Assembly (NCBI GenBank): GCA_035942035.1
Contig: DASZDK010000004.1
Location: forward strand, 1-37,002
Direction of reading: 5' to 3'
Length of the DNA: 37,002 bases
Source of the DNA: JAHWJR01 sp035942035
GTDB lineage: Bacteria; Actinomycetota; Acidimicrobiia; Acidimicrobiales; CADCSY01
Shown here: one piece after another, positions 1 to 8,002 of the stretch
How positions within the stretch are numbered: position 1 is the first letter of the stretch
How the letters are laid out: every line of letters begins with the position of its first letter
Translations under genes and position numbers: made by a program
The notes under the pieces: model-generated
The model's input: only the letters and a program-made list of their open reading frames with translations
Database searches by the model: none
Told to the model about the DNA's origin: nothing

Positions 1-648
1 ACCGACGTGGCCCCGTCGAGGTTCGTCGCCGCCAAGGAAGCGGCGGTGTCCTTCGCCGAGCGCCTTCCCCAGCCCATCAACCTCGGGCTCGTCGCCTTCG
101 CTGGCACCGCCCGGGTGCTGGTGCCGCCCACCACCGACCGCGCCCTGGTGATCAGGGCGATCGAGGGGCTGGAGATGGCGGAGTCGACCGCCATCGGTGA
201 CGCGGTGGTGGCGTCGCTCGACGCGGTGCGCACGGTCCCCGGCGACGACGAGGACGAGCCCGTGCCCGCCCACATCCTGCTCCTGTCCGACGGCGACACG
301 CAGGTGGGCGTTCCCAACGAGGTGGCGGCCGAGCGCGCACGCCAAGAGGGGGTGCCGGTGACGACGATCGCCTTCGGCACCCAGGAGGGAACCATCACCT
401 TCCGGGACCAGGTGGTGCCGGTTGCGGTCAACCACGCTGACTTGCGGGCGCTGGCGGAGTTCACCGGTGGGTCGGCGTTCCAGGCGGCCACGGGTGAGCA
501 GCTCGAAGCCGTGTACCAGGACATCGGCAGCTCCATCGGCTTCCAGGTCGAGCAGCGAGAGATCGGGGGCTGGTTCGTGGGCCTGGCCTTCGTCGTGGCC
601 GTCCTGGCGGCGCTGGCTTCGTTGGTGTGGTTCTCCCGGCTCCCTTGA
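1..648 (+). CDS. VWA-domain membrane protein, 5'-truncated by window edge
   Basis: The frame is open from base 1 and begins TDVAPSR, so the start codon and the first half of the von Willebrand A domain, including the DxSxS part of the MIDAS metal site, lie outside the window. What remains shows the later VWA elements: a threonine loop (STAIGDAV) and the buried strand plus Asp (HILLLSDGD). One hydrophobic helix (GWFVGLAFVVAVLAALASLVWF) forms the C-terminal membrane anchor, followed by a very short basic tail. This layout resembles BatA/YfbK-type proteins, which often sit beside MoxR AAA ATPases and DUF58 proteins and may act in envelope or metal-enzyme maturation. The upstream context is not visible, so the role is open. 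It converges on pckG with a 27-bp gap. Confidence 0.8.
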   Translation, partial: TDVAPSRFVAAKEAAVSFAERLPQPINLGLVAFAGTARVLVPPTTDRALVIRAIEGLEMAESTAIGDAVVASLDAVRTVPGDDEDEPVPAHILLLSDGDTQVGVPNEVAAERARQEGVPVTTIAFGTQEGTITFRDQVVPVAVNHADLRALAEFTGGSAFQAATGEQLEAVYQDIGSSIGFQVEQREIGGWFVGLAFVVAVLAALASLVWFSRLP

Positions 649-675
649 CGGCCGAGGTGCATCGCCGGCGGCGCC

Positions 676-2490
676 TCAGTCGGCGAGGCGCCGCTCCAGG
701 TCGGCGAGCTCGTCACGCAGCGCCGGCGGCAGCCGGTCACCGACCTCGGCGAAGTGGCGCTCGATGAGTCCGAGCTCGTGGCGCCACTCGTCGGCGTCGA
801 CGTTCAGCAACGCCGCCATGTCGTCGTCGCTCACTTCGAGACCGGAGACGTCGAGCGCCCCCGGAGCGGGCACGTTGCCGATGGGCGTCTCCACCGCCTG
901 GCCCTCACCGGCGAGCCTCTCCAGCACCCAGGCCAGGACGCGGGCGTTGTCACCGAAGCCGGGCCAGAGATACCGACCGTCGTGGCCCCGCCGGAACCAG
1001 TTGACCCAGAACATCCGGGGCAGCGTGGTGCCCTCGCCCCGGACGCCGACCTCGAGCCAGTGGGCGAAATAGTCGCCGACGTGGTACCCGGCGAAGGGCC
1101 GCATGGCGAAGGGGTCGAAGCGGACGCGTCCGAGCTTCCCCTCGGCCGCCGCCGTGGTCTCGGAGCTCATCAGCGACCCGAGGAACACGCCGTGCTCCCA
1201 GGAACGGGCCTCGGTGACGAGGGGCACGGTCGTGGCCCGCCGGCCGCCGAAGAGGATGGCGGAGATGGGCACCCCCCGGGGGTCCTGCCACTCGGGGGCG
1301 ATGGAGGGGCACTGGTCCGCCGGGGCGGTGAAGCGGGCGTTGGGATGGGCGGCGGGGGTGGACGACGCCGGCGTCCACGGACTGCCTCTCCAGTCGGTGA
1401 GCTCCGCTGGCGGGTCGTCGCTCAGGCCCTCCCACCACACGTCGTGGTCCCGGGTCTCGGCACAGTTGGTGAACAGGCAGTTGGCGGCGAGCGTGGCCAC
1501 GGCGTTGGGGTTGGTCCGCACCGAGGTGCCGGGGGCCACGCCGAAGTAGCCGGCCTCGGGGTTGATGGCCCAGAGCCGGCCGTCGTCGCCGAAGCGCATC
1601 CAGCAGATGTCGTCACCCACGGTCTCCACCCTCCACCCCGGCAGGGAGGGGACCATCATGGCCATGTTGGTCTTGCCGCAGGCGGACGGGAAAGCGGCGG
1701 CGACGTAGCGCTTCTCCCCACCGGGCGGGGTGACGCCGATGATCAACATGTGCTCGGCCAGCCACCCCTCGTCCCGTCCCATGACCGAGGCGATGCGCAG
1801 GGCGAAGCACTTCTTGGCGAGCAGGGCGTTGCCCCCGTAGCCGGAGCCGTAGGACCAGATCTCACGGCGTTGCGGGAAGTGCACGATGTAGCGGTTGCCG
1901 GGGTCGCACGGCCAGGCCACGTCGGGCTGTCCGGGCTGGAGGGGGGCACCGACGGTGTGCAGGCAGGGCACGAAGGCGCCGGAGTCGCCGAGCTGGTCGA
2001 GCACGGCCGTGCCCATGCGGGTCATGATCCGCATGTTGGCGGCCACGTAGGCCGAGTCGGTGATCTCCACGCCGATGTGGGCCAGGGGAGAGGCCAGCGG
2101 GCCCATGGAGAAGGGCACCACGTACATGGTGCGGCCCCGCATGGAACCCTCGAAGAGCGCGGTGAGCGTCGACCGCATCTCCACCGGGTCGGCCCAGTTG
2201 TTGGTCGGGCCGGCGTCCTGCTCGAGGGTCGAACAGATGAAGGTCCGGTCCTCGACGCGGGCGACGTCGGCGGGGTCGGAGCGGGCCAGGAAGCTGTTGG
2301 GCCGCAGGGTGTGGTCCAGCTCGACGAGGGTCCCCGACTCGACCAGGCGGCGGATGAGCCGCTGGTACTCCTCGTCGGACCCGTCGCACCACTCGACGGC
2401 GTCGGGTTGGCACAGCCGGGCGGTGCGCTCGACCCAGTCGAGCAGTCGGGCGTGGGTGGTCCCGTCGGTGTGGGGGGTGGCGGTGGTCAC
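676..2490 (-). CDS. pckG: Phosphoenolpyruvate carboxykinase (GTP)
   Basis: This 604-aa cytosolic enzyme interconverts oxaloacetate + GTP and PEP + GDP + CO2 at the entry to gluconeogenesis. Family hallmarks are the phosphate-binding kinase-1 loop FPSACGKTNMAMM (about residue 265-277), the metal-binding kinase-2 segment GDDICWM, and the C-terminal guanine-pocket region with WVNWFRRG and WPGFGDNARVL. Length is normal for the GTP-dependent class (about 600 aa); the ATP-dependent class is shorter and differs in sequence. I chose the GTG at 2490 because GGGGGAG lies about 6 nt upstream and the protein then begins VTTATPHTDG. A longer open frame reaches 2577 but adds only low-complexity residues. 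The gene is the last of a minus-strand group after rpmB and the cold-shock-like gene. Confidence 0.96.
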   Translation of the reverse strand: MTTATPHTDGTTHARLLDWVERTARLCQPDAVEWCDGSDEEYQRLIRRLVESGTLVELDHTLRPNSFLARSDPADVARVEDRTFICSTLEQDAGPTNNWADPVEMRSTLTALFEGSMRGRTMYVVPFSMGPLASPLAHIGVEITDSAYVAANMRIMTRMGTAVLDQLGDSGAFVPCLHTVGAPLQPGQPDVAWPCDPGNRYIVHFPQRREIWSYGSGYGGNALLAKKCFALRIASVMGRDEGWLAEHMLIIGVTPPGGEKRYVAAAFPSACGKTNMAMMVPSLPGWRVETVGDDICWMRFGDDGRLWAINPEAGYFGVAPGTSVRTNPNAVATLAANCLFTNCAETRDHDVWWEGLSDDPPAELTDWRGSPWTPASSTPAAHPNARFTAPADQCPSIAPEWQDPRGVPISAILFGGRRATTVPLVTEARSWEHGVFLGSLMSSETTAAAEGKLGRVRFDPFAMRPFAGYHVGDYFAHWLEVGVRGEGTTLPRMFWVNWFRRGHDGRYLWPGFGDNARVLAWVLERLAGEGQAVETPIGNVPAPGALDVSGLEVSDDDMAALLNVDADEWRHELGLIERHFAEVGDRLPPALRDELADLERRLAD

Positions 2491-2542
2491 TGCGGCTCCC
2501 CCAGGAGTGGGTGAGCCCTTCCGCCGGGGCGACGATGCAACG

Positions 2543-2797
2543 TCAGCCGGTGTCGGGGATCGCGGTGCCCTCGGCATCGAACCCGGGCGTACCCATGTCG
2601 ACCTCCGAGCCCAGGCGCAGATGCGTCGCCCGGCCGGTGTCGTCGAGGTCGAAGACCACTCGTTGCCCCTGGCGCAGCATGCGGAACAACGAACCCACGA
2701 GCGCGTTCTCAGCGAGGTCGTACTCGGACAGGTCGGTGTCGGCGACCAACGTGCCCTGGCCGCTGCCCGGGTCGTAGGACTTGATCACTCCCTGCAC
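2543..2797 (-). CDS. Small divergent cold-shock-domain-like protein
   Basis: An 84-aa protein starting VQGVIKSYDPGSGQGTL. Its spacing and strand pattern follow the CspA/S1 OB fold (GxVKxF...GxGFI...V...LxxGQxVxFD), and the segment MLRQGQRVVFDLDDTGRATHLRLG fits the C-terminal half of a cold-shock domain. The aromatic RNP1 and RNP2 motifs that bind nucleic acid are mostly lost: KGFGFI is replaced by SGQGTL and VFVHF by EYDLAE. A C-terminal tail of about 15 residues follows the domain. The GTG start at 2797 has a strong Shine-Dalgarno sequence, AGGGAGG, 5 nt upstream. It lies 22 bp after rpmB and 52 bp before pckG, so the three are probably co-transcribed. Whether it still binds RNA is doubtful. 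Confidence 0.72.
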   Translation of the reverse strand: MQGVIKSYDPGSGQGTLVADTDLSEYDLAENALVGSLFRMLRQGQRVVFDLDDTGRATHLRLGSEVDMGTPGFDAEGTAIPDTG

Positions 2798-2819
2798 GCC
2801 GGCCTCCCTGGTGGGTCGA

Positions 2820-3026
2820 TCAGGTGCGGGCCGGTCTCGGCCGCTTGACCACGCGCCCGGCCTTGATGCACGAGGTGCACACCCGGAGGCGCTTGGGGGC
2901 CCCGTCGACCACGGCTCGCACCCGCTGGACGTTGGGGTTCCAGCGCCGCTTGGTGCGCCGGTGTGAGTGGCTGACACTCATGCCGAAGGAAGGGCGCTTG
3001 CCGCACACGTCACACACCGATGCCAT
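2820..3026 (-). CDS. rpmB: Large-subunit ribosomal protein bL28
   Basis: A 68-aa ribosomal protein beginning MASVCDVCGKRPSFGMSVSH, typical of bL28 (CxxCGKxPxxGxxVSHSxxxTKRRWxPN). It has two CxxC pairs (C5/C8 and C50/C53), the zinc-binding C+ form of the protein. A C- paralogue without cysteines is often induced by zinc starvation in actinobacteria; none is seen here. The ATG at 3026 has no recognisable Shine-Dalgarno sequence but a TAGCAT hexamer ends 7 nt upstream, so the mRNA may be leaderless. It is divergent from the DAK2-domain gene, with which it shares a 56-bp promoter region. Confidence 0.95.
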   Translation of the reverse strand: MASVCDVCGKRPSFGMSVSHSHRRTKRRWNPNVQRVRAVVDGAPKRLRVCTSCIKAGRVVKRPRPART

Positions 3027-3029
3027 GGC

Positions 3030-3078
3030 GGCGATGCTACCAGCGCCGTTGCGGGGGCCCGCCCGGAGTAGCATCGCC
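3030..3078. promoter_or_regulatory. Mirror-image divergent promoter region (rpmB / DAK2 gene)
   Basis: A perfect 11-bp inverted repeat, GGCGATGCTAC at 3030-3040 and GTAGCATCGCC at 3068-3078, is separated by 27 bp. Each arm contains a TAGCAT hexamer reading outward (3039-3034 on minus, 3069-3074 on plus). These end 7 nt before the rpmB ATG and 8 nt before the DAK2-gene ATG. The simplest reading is two outward-facing -10 boxes that drive leaderless transcripts. An operator bound by a dimer is an alternative. No convincing -35 was seen. Confidence 0.5.
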
Positions 3079-3082
3079 GGGC

Positions 3083-4735
3083 ATGGCACCCCTGGAACGC
3101 TTGGGGGCGGACGACCTCCGCGCCGTGGTGCGGGCGTACCGGGACGCCCTCCGGTCGCACCAGGAGGCGATCAACCGGCTCAACGTCTACCCCGTGCCGG
3201 ACGGTGACACCGGCACCAACATGGCGCTCACCGTCGAGTCGGTGGTGGCCGAGCTCGAAGGGGCCGAGACCGACATGGCGTCGGTGTGCAAGGCGGTGGC
3301 CCACGGGGCCCTGATGGGGGCCCGGGGCAACTCGGGGGTGATCCTGTCCCAGATCCTGCGGGGCCTGACGAGCGCGTTCTCGGGCGCCGGCGCCGACGGC
3401 GTCGACGGGCGGACCTTCGCGTGCGGCCTGGCCACCGCCGCCGAGGGCGCCTACAAGGCCGTCGGCCAGCCCGTGGAGGGCACCATCCTGACCGTCGTGC
3501 GAGAGGCCGCCGAGGCGGCCGGGTCGCTCGAGGCTGACGAGCCCCCCCTGGTCGAGGTGCTCGAGGTCGCTCTGACCCGGGGCGGCGCCGCCCTGGAGCG
3601 CACCCCGGAGCTGCTCGACGTGCTCCGCCAGGCGGGCGTCGTCGACGCCGGGGGCGCCGGCTTCCTCCTCCTCCTCGATGCCGCGCTGTGTGTGGTCGCC
3701 GGGCGACCCCTGCCCCCACCCGACGTCGACGCCGGGGCGGTCGTCCCGGCGGAACGCCGGGCCGAGCCCGGCGCCGAGGCGGGGTCCCATCTGCGCTACG
3801 AGGTCATGCACCTGCTCGAAGCTCCCGACGACACCATCCCTGCGCTGCGTGAGGCGTGGGCGGGCATCGGCGACTCCGTCGCCATCGTGGGCGGTGACGG
3901 CCTGTGGAACTGCCACGTGCACACCGACGACGTCGGCGCGGCCATCGAGGCGGCCATCGACTGCGGCCGGCCGCGGCAGATCCGGGTGACCGATCTCAGC
4001 GAGCAGGTGGAGGAGGAGCGGTGGGTGCGCGAGGGGTCGGCCCCGGCCTCGCCCGGGGCCGGGGACGCGCCGCGCGCGCGCACCACCGCCGTCGTCGCCG
4101 TGGCCAACGGCGACGGTCTGCGCCAGCTCTTCGAGTCGCTCGGCGCGAGCGCGGTGGTGGCCGGCGGCCAGTCGATGAACCCGTCCACGGCGTCGCTGGC
4201 CGGCGCGGTCGACCAGCTGCGGTCGGCGGCGGCGATCATCCTGCCCAACAACGGCAACATCGTGGCCGTGGCCGAGCAGGTCGACGGGGTGAGCGCCAAG
4301 GAGGTGCGGGTGGTGCCCACTCGGGCCGCGGTGCAGGGCATGGCCGCGCTCCTCGCCTACGACCCGGCGGCCGGGGTGGACGACAACGCCCGAGCCATGG
4401 CCGCCGCCGCCCAAGGCGTGGTGGCCGGGGAGGTGACCTGGGCCGTGCGCGACTCGGTGAGCGACGCCGGGCCCATCCGCGAGGGCGACTGGCTCGGCAT
4501 CTCCGACGGCGGCGTGCAGGTGGTCGACGACACCCTGGTGGGGGCGACCGTGGCTCTGCTCGATGCCCTCGTTGGTCCGAGCCACGAGATCGTCACCTTG
4601 ATCGTGGGTGAGGGCGCCGGCGCCGAGGACACCGCCGGTGTCACCGAGTGGCTGGATGCGGAGCGGCCCGACGTCGAGGTCGAGGTCCACCAGGGCGGCC
4701 AACCGCTGTACCCATACCTCCTCGGGATCGAGTGA
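3083..4735 (+). CDS. DAK2 (DhaL) domain kinase, FakA/YloV-like
   Basis: A 550-aa protein with the architecture of FakA, the ATP-binding subunit of fatty acid kinase, which phosphorylates a fatty acid presented by a DegV-fold FakB partner. The N-terminal DhaL domain (about 1-195) carries NVYPVPDGDTGTNM, with D40 and D42 as expected Mg-ADP ligands, and ARGNSGVILSQILRG. The C-terminal half has the DegV-like DAK1_2 region (LPNNGNIVAVAEQV, VVPTRAAVQGMAALLAYDP). No fakB is in the window. The ATG at 3083 lies 8 nt after a TAGCAT hexamer and lacks a Shine-Dalgarno sequence. Its stop overlaps the recG start (GTGA). This DAK2-recG pair is common in actinobacteria and Firmicutes. The substrate is inferred only from family membership. 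Confidence 0.88.
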   Translation: MAPLERLGADDLRAVVRAYRDALRSHQEAINRLNVYPVPDGDTGTNMALTVESVVAELEGAETDMASVCKAVAHGALMGARGNSGVILSQILRGLTSAFSGAGADGVDGRTFACGLATAAEGAYKAVGQPVEGTILTVVREAAEAAGSLEADEPPLVEVLEVALTRGGAALERTPELLDVLRQAGVVDAGGAGFLLLLDAALCVVAGRPLPPPDVDAGAVVPAERRAEPGAEAGSHLRYEVMHLLEAPDDTIPALREAWAGIGDSVAIVGGDGLWNCHVHTDDVGAAIEAAIDCGRPRQIRVTDLSEQVEEERWVREGSAPASPGAGDAPRARTTAVVAVANGDGLRQLFESLGASAVVAGGQSMNPSTASLAGAVDQLRSAAAIILPNNGNIVAVAEQVDGVSAKEVRVVPTRAAVQGMAALLAYDPAAGVDDNARAMAAAAQGVVAGEVTWAVRDSVSDAGPIREGDWLGISDGGVQVVDDTLVGATVALLDALVGPSHEIVTLIVGEGAGAEDTAGVTEWLDAERPDVEVEVHQGGQPLYPYLLGIE

Positions 4736-6930
4736 GCGAACCTTCGCCACCCTCGCCGGCGCCGGCAGCGAACCGGCACCACATCGGCAAACCGACGGGG
4801 CGGCGGCTCGGGCAGCTCGCCGCCATCGCGGTGACCGAGCTGGCCGGCGTGGGGGCCAAGAAAACCCAGGGCCTCGCCGCGGTGGGGATCACCACCGTCC
4901 TCGACCTGCTCATGCACTACCCCCGCCGGTACGTCGACCGCACCAACCAGGCCCGCATCGCCGACCTGGCCCTCGGCGAGGAGGCCATGGTCCTAGGGCG
5001 AGTCCGCCGGGCCCACGCCCGGCGAACCCGCAACGGCCGCAGCCTGGTGGAGATCGACGTCACCGACGGGTCGGGTTACCTGCGGTGCACGTTCTTCAAC
5101 CAGGCATGGCGGGCCAACCAGCTCAAGGTGGGCGCCTCGGCAGTGTTCTTCGGCAAGTTGGAGGAGTTCCGGGGCCGGCGGCAGATGACCAACCCGGTCG
5201 TCGACCTGGTGGGTGACCGCACGGGTCGCATCGTGCCCATCTACCCGCAGTCGGAGAAGGCGGGATTGAGCACCTGGGAGCTCGGCGACTGGGTCGAGGA
5301 GGCGCTGGCCCGGGCGGGGGAGTTCCTCGACCCCGTTCCGCCCGACGTGCTGGCCCGCTTCGGCCTCACGGACCGAACGGCTGCCCTTCGGGGCATCCAC
5401 CTGCCCGGTTCGGCGGACGACCATCGCACCGCCCGGCGCCGGCTGGTGTTCGACGAGCTGCTCCGGATCCAGCTCGTGCTCGTCCGGCGCAAGCGCCAGC
5501 TCGAGACCGCCGCCGTCGGGGTCTCCCACGACGTCGGGGGCGACCTCGTGGGCCGGTTCCACCAGCGTCTGCCGTTCCCCCTGACCAGCGCCCAGCGGCG
5601 GGCCATCGACGAGATCGCCACCGACCTGGCCTCCCCGGTGCCGATGCACCGCCTGCTGCAGGGCGACGTCGGTTCCGGCAAGACCGTCACTGCCCTCAGC
5701 GCCCTTCTCGTCGCCGTGCAGGGCGGGCACCAGGGAGCGTTCATGGCGCCCACCGAGGTGCTGGCCGAGCAGCACCACCTGGGCCTGCGCAGCATGCTCG
5801 ACGGACTGACCCTGCCCGCCGAGGGGGACAACCTCTTCGGCGAGCGCCCCGTCCGGGTGGAGCTGTTGACCTCACGTACCTCTCCGGCCGAGCGGGCCCG
5901 GGTGGCCGCCGCCCTGGAGGCGGGCGACGTCGACCTGGTCGTGGGCACCCACGCCCTCATCCAGGAGCACGTGTCGTTCCGCTCGCTCGGGGTGGCGGTG
6001 ATCGACGAGCAGCACCGCTTCGGGGTCGAGCAGCGGGCGGCGCTGCGAGGAAAGGGGCGTGCGGTCCCCGACGTCCTGGTCATGACGGCCACGCCCATCC
6101 CCCGCACCGCGGCCATGACCGTCTACGGCGACCTGGACGTGAGCGTGCTCGACGAGCTGCCGCCGGGACGCACGCCGATCGCCACCCGTTGGGCCCGCGG
6201 CGAGCTCGAGGAGGGCCAGGCGTGGGCACGGGTGCGGGAGGAGGCCGAGGCCGGTCACCAGGCGTACGTGGTCTGCCCGTTGATCGAGGAGTCCGACAAG
6301 CTCGAGGTGCGCTCGGCCCAGGAGACCTACGACCGCCTGCGCGAGGGGGAGCTCACCGGGCTGCGCCTGGGACTGCTGCACGGGCGGGTCAGCGCTCGCG
6401 ACAAGGAACTGGTCATGGACGCCTTCCGGGCCGGCACGCTCGACGTGCTGGTCGCCACCACCGTCATCGAGGTGGGTGTCGACGTCCCCAACGCCACGGT
6501 CATGGTCGTGATCGACGCCGACCGCTTCGGGTTGGCCCAGCTGCACCAGCTGCGGGGCCGGGTGGGCCGGGGCGCGGCCGCGTCATGGTGCTTCCTGCTC
6601 GGCGAGGGCACCACCGCCGAGTCCGAGGCCCGGCTGTCGGCCCTGGAGCGCACGACCGACGGCTTCGAGCTGGCCGAGGTCGATCTCGAGCTCCGCGGCG
6701 AGGGAACGATCATGGGCGCCCACCAGAAGGGCCGAAGCGATCTCCGCCTGGCATCGTTGCGGCGGGACAAGGAGTGGGTCGGGCGGGCGCGCGACATCGC
6801 CTTCGACCTGGTCTCGACGACGGGAAGCCTCGACGCCCACCCTTGGCTGGCCGAGGAGCTGGAGTTGCTCCTCGGTCCCGATGGCGACGACGCCGGCGAC
6901 GACCCCACGGAGTACCTGTTCAAGAGCTGA
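4732..6930 (+). CDS. recG: ATP-dependent DNA helicase RecG
   Basis: A 732-aa branch-migration helicase that remodels stalled forks and Holliday junctions. In order: an N-terminal helical region and OB-fold wedge domain (LRCTFFNQAWRANQLKVG ... FRGRRQMTNP), Walker A QGDVGSGKTV (about 309-318), the DEQH motif II in VIDEQHRFGVEQR, motif III MTATPIPRT, motif V in ATTVIEVGVDVPNAT, and motif VI QLRGRVGRG. The C-terminal TRG-type region (AHQKGRSDLRLASL) is present. The GTG at 4732 overlaps the upstream TGA by 3 nt (GTGA), implying coupled translation. The frame is open further upstream, inside the DAK2 gene, but that extension is arginine-rich noise. Confidence 0.96.
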   Translation: MSEPSPPSPAPAANRHHIGKPTGRRLGQLAAIAVTELAGVGAKKTQGLAAVGITTVLDLLMHYPRRYVDRTNQARIADLALGEEAMVLGRVRRAHARRTRNGRSLVEIDVTDGSGYLRCTFFNQAWRANQLKVGASAVFFGKLEEFRGRRQMTNPVVDLVGDRTGRIVPIYPQSEKAGLSTWELGDWVEEALARAGEFLDPVPPDVLARFGLTDRTAALRGIHLPGSADDHRTARRRLVFDELLRIQLVLVRRKRQLETAAVGVSHDVGGDLVGRFHQRLPFPLTSAQRRAIDEIATDLASPVPMHRLLQGDVGSGKTVTALSALLVAVQGGHQGAFMAPTEVLAEQHHLGLRSMLDGLTLPAEGDNLFGERPVRVELLTSRTSPAERARVAAALEAGDVDLVVGTHALIQEHVSFRSLGVAVIDEQHRFGVEQRAALRGKGRAVPDVLVMTATPIPRTAAMTVYGDLDVSVLDELPPGRTPIATRWARGELEEGQAWARVREEAEAGHQAYVVCPLIEESDKLEVRSAQETYDRLREGELTGLRLGLLHGRVSARDKELVMDAFRAGTLDVLVATTVIEVGVDVPNATVMVVIDADRFGLAQLHQLRGRVGRGAAASWCFLLGEGTTAESEARLSALERTTDGFELAEVDLELRGEGTIMGAHQKGRSDLRLASLRRDKEWVGRARDIAFDLVSTTGSLDAHPWLAEELELLLGPDGDDAGDDPTEYLFKS

Positions 6931-6956
6931 CGGGAGCCGCCCGGCTCGACGGCGCG

Positions 6957-6962
6957 TAGGGT
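6957..6962 (+). promoter_or_regulatory. -10-like hexamer of rsmD
   Basis: TAGGGT lies 7 nt before the rsmD GTG, and no Shine-Dalgarno sequence is present. This matches the spacing seen before several other genes in the window and suggests leaderless transcription. No -35 element is evident. Confidence 0.35.
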
Positions 6963-6969
6963 CGAAACG

Positions 6970-7494
6970 GTGCGGGTGGTGGCGGGCAGGGCCCGGGGTC
7001 GGCGCCTGGCCAGCCCCCGGGGTCGTACGGTCCGCCCAACCAGCGACCGGGTGCGGGAGGCGACGTTCAACGCCTTGAGCAGTCTGGACGCGCTGGAGGA
7101 CGCCTCGGTGCTCGACCTGTTCGCCGGTTCCGGTGCCCTCGGCATCGAGGCGCTCTCTCGCGGCGCGGCCGCCGCCACGTTCGTCGACCACGACCCGACG
7201 GCGCTTGTTGCCGTGCGAGCCAACCTGGCCACCACCGGCCTGGCCGCCGCCGGCACCGTCGTGCGCTCCGACGCCTCCCGGTTCGTCGCCTCCGGCCCCG
7301 GGCGCTTCGACCTGGCCCTGCTCGACCCGCCGTACGACTTCGACGGCTCCTCGTGGTCGGGCCTTCTCGAACTCGTCGACGCCGGTCTGGCCGTGTTGGA
7401 GTCCGACCGGGAGATTGATCCCGGGGAGCGGTGGGAACCGGTCCGGGTCAAGCGCTACGGGGCTACCGTGGTGACCTTCGTCCGGCTTCGGTGA
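6970..7494 (+). CDS. rsmD: 16S rRNA (guanine966-N2)-methyltransferase RsmD
   Basis: A 174-aa SAM-dependent methyltransferase that modifies G966 of 16S rRNA late in 30S assembly. It opens with the RsmD signature RVVAGRARGRRLASP and RPTSDRVREATFN. The SAM-binding motif is VLDLFAGSGALGIEALSRGA, and the catalytic motif IV is LLDPPY (N/D-PP-Y type). The GTG start at 6970 gives the usual N-terminus; a TAGGGT hexamer sits 7 nt upstream. Its TGA lies 14 nt before coaD, the usual actinobacterial neighbour. Confidence 0.95.
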   Translation: MRVVAGRARGRRLASPRGRTVRPTSDRVREATFNALSSLDALEDASVLDLFAGSGALGIEALSRGAAAATFVDHDPTALVAVRANLATTGLAAAGTVVRSDASRFVASGPGRFDLALLDPPYDFDGSSWSGLLELVDAGLAVLESDREIDPGERWEPVRVKRYGATVVTFVRLR

Positions 7495-7508
7495 GCGGAG
7501 GCAACCTC

Positions 7509-7988
7509 TTGGCCAAAGTGCTGTACCCGGGGTCGTTCGACCCGTTCCACAACGGACACCTGGAGCTCGTCGAGACGGTCGCCGACCTGTTCGACGAGGT
7601 GGTGGTGGCGGCGTGGCACAGCCCTCAGAAGGGAGCGCCGCTGCTCACCCTTCCCGAGCGGATCGACGTGATCGCCGAGTCGGTGGCCGGCATCGACAAC
7701 GTCGAGGTGACCAGCTTCTCCACCCTCGTCGTGGAGTTGGCGGCCGCCGTGGGTGCCGACATGATCATCCGGGGGCTGCGGGCGCCTTCGGACTTCGAGA
7801 GTGAGATGGCCCAGGCCCAGATGAACCTCGCCATCTCGGGGGTGCACACCCTGTTCGTGCCCTCGGCCTCAGCCAACTCCTACATCGCCTCCAAGTACAT
7901 CCGCGAGATCGTGCGGCTGGGTGGCGACGTGGGCACCATGGTGCCCGAGGCGGTGGCCAAGCGGCTCCACGAGAAGTACCGAACATGA
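7509..7988 (+). CDS. coaD: Phosphopantetheine adenylyltransferase
   Basis: A 159-aa enzyme that transfers AMP from ATP to 4'-phosphopantetheine, the penultimate step of CoA synthesis. The nucleotidyltransferase signature is YPGSFDPFHNGH, which supplies the (T/H)xGH-type ATP site, and the second signature is SANSYIASKYIREIVRLGGDV. Length is typical (about 160 aa). I chose the TTG at 7509 because AGCGGAGG ends 7 nt upstream and it yields MAKVLYPGSFDP. A GTG at 7518 is the alternative. Its last codons overlap an ATGA, and the next gene has its own Shine-Dalgarno sequence. Confidence 0.94.
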   Translation: MAKVLYPGSFDPFHNGHLELVETVADLFDEVVVAAWHSPQKGAPLLTLPERIDVIAESVAGIDNVEVTSFSTLVVELAAAVGADMIIRGLRAPSDFESEMAQAQMNLAISGVHTLFVPSASANSYIASKYIREIVRLGGDVGTMVPEAVAKRLHEKYRT

Positions 7989-8002
7989 GAGGAGGCGAGC
8001 CG

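Noticed and set aside
754..2514. Long open frame antisense to pckG
   Set aside because: It is the GC-rich shadow of a strongly conserved gene; its product is low-complexity Gly/Val/His/Arg sequence without motifs.
2978..4750. Long minus-strand frame antisense to the DAK2 gene
   Set aside because: The Gly/His/Arg-rich translation has no family signature, and the plus strand carries DhaL motifs throughout.
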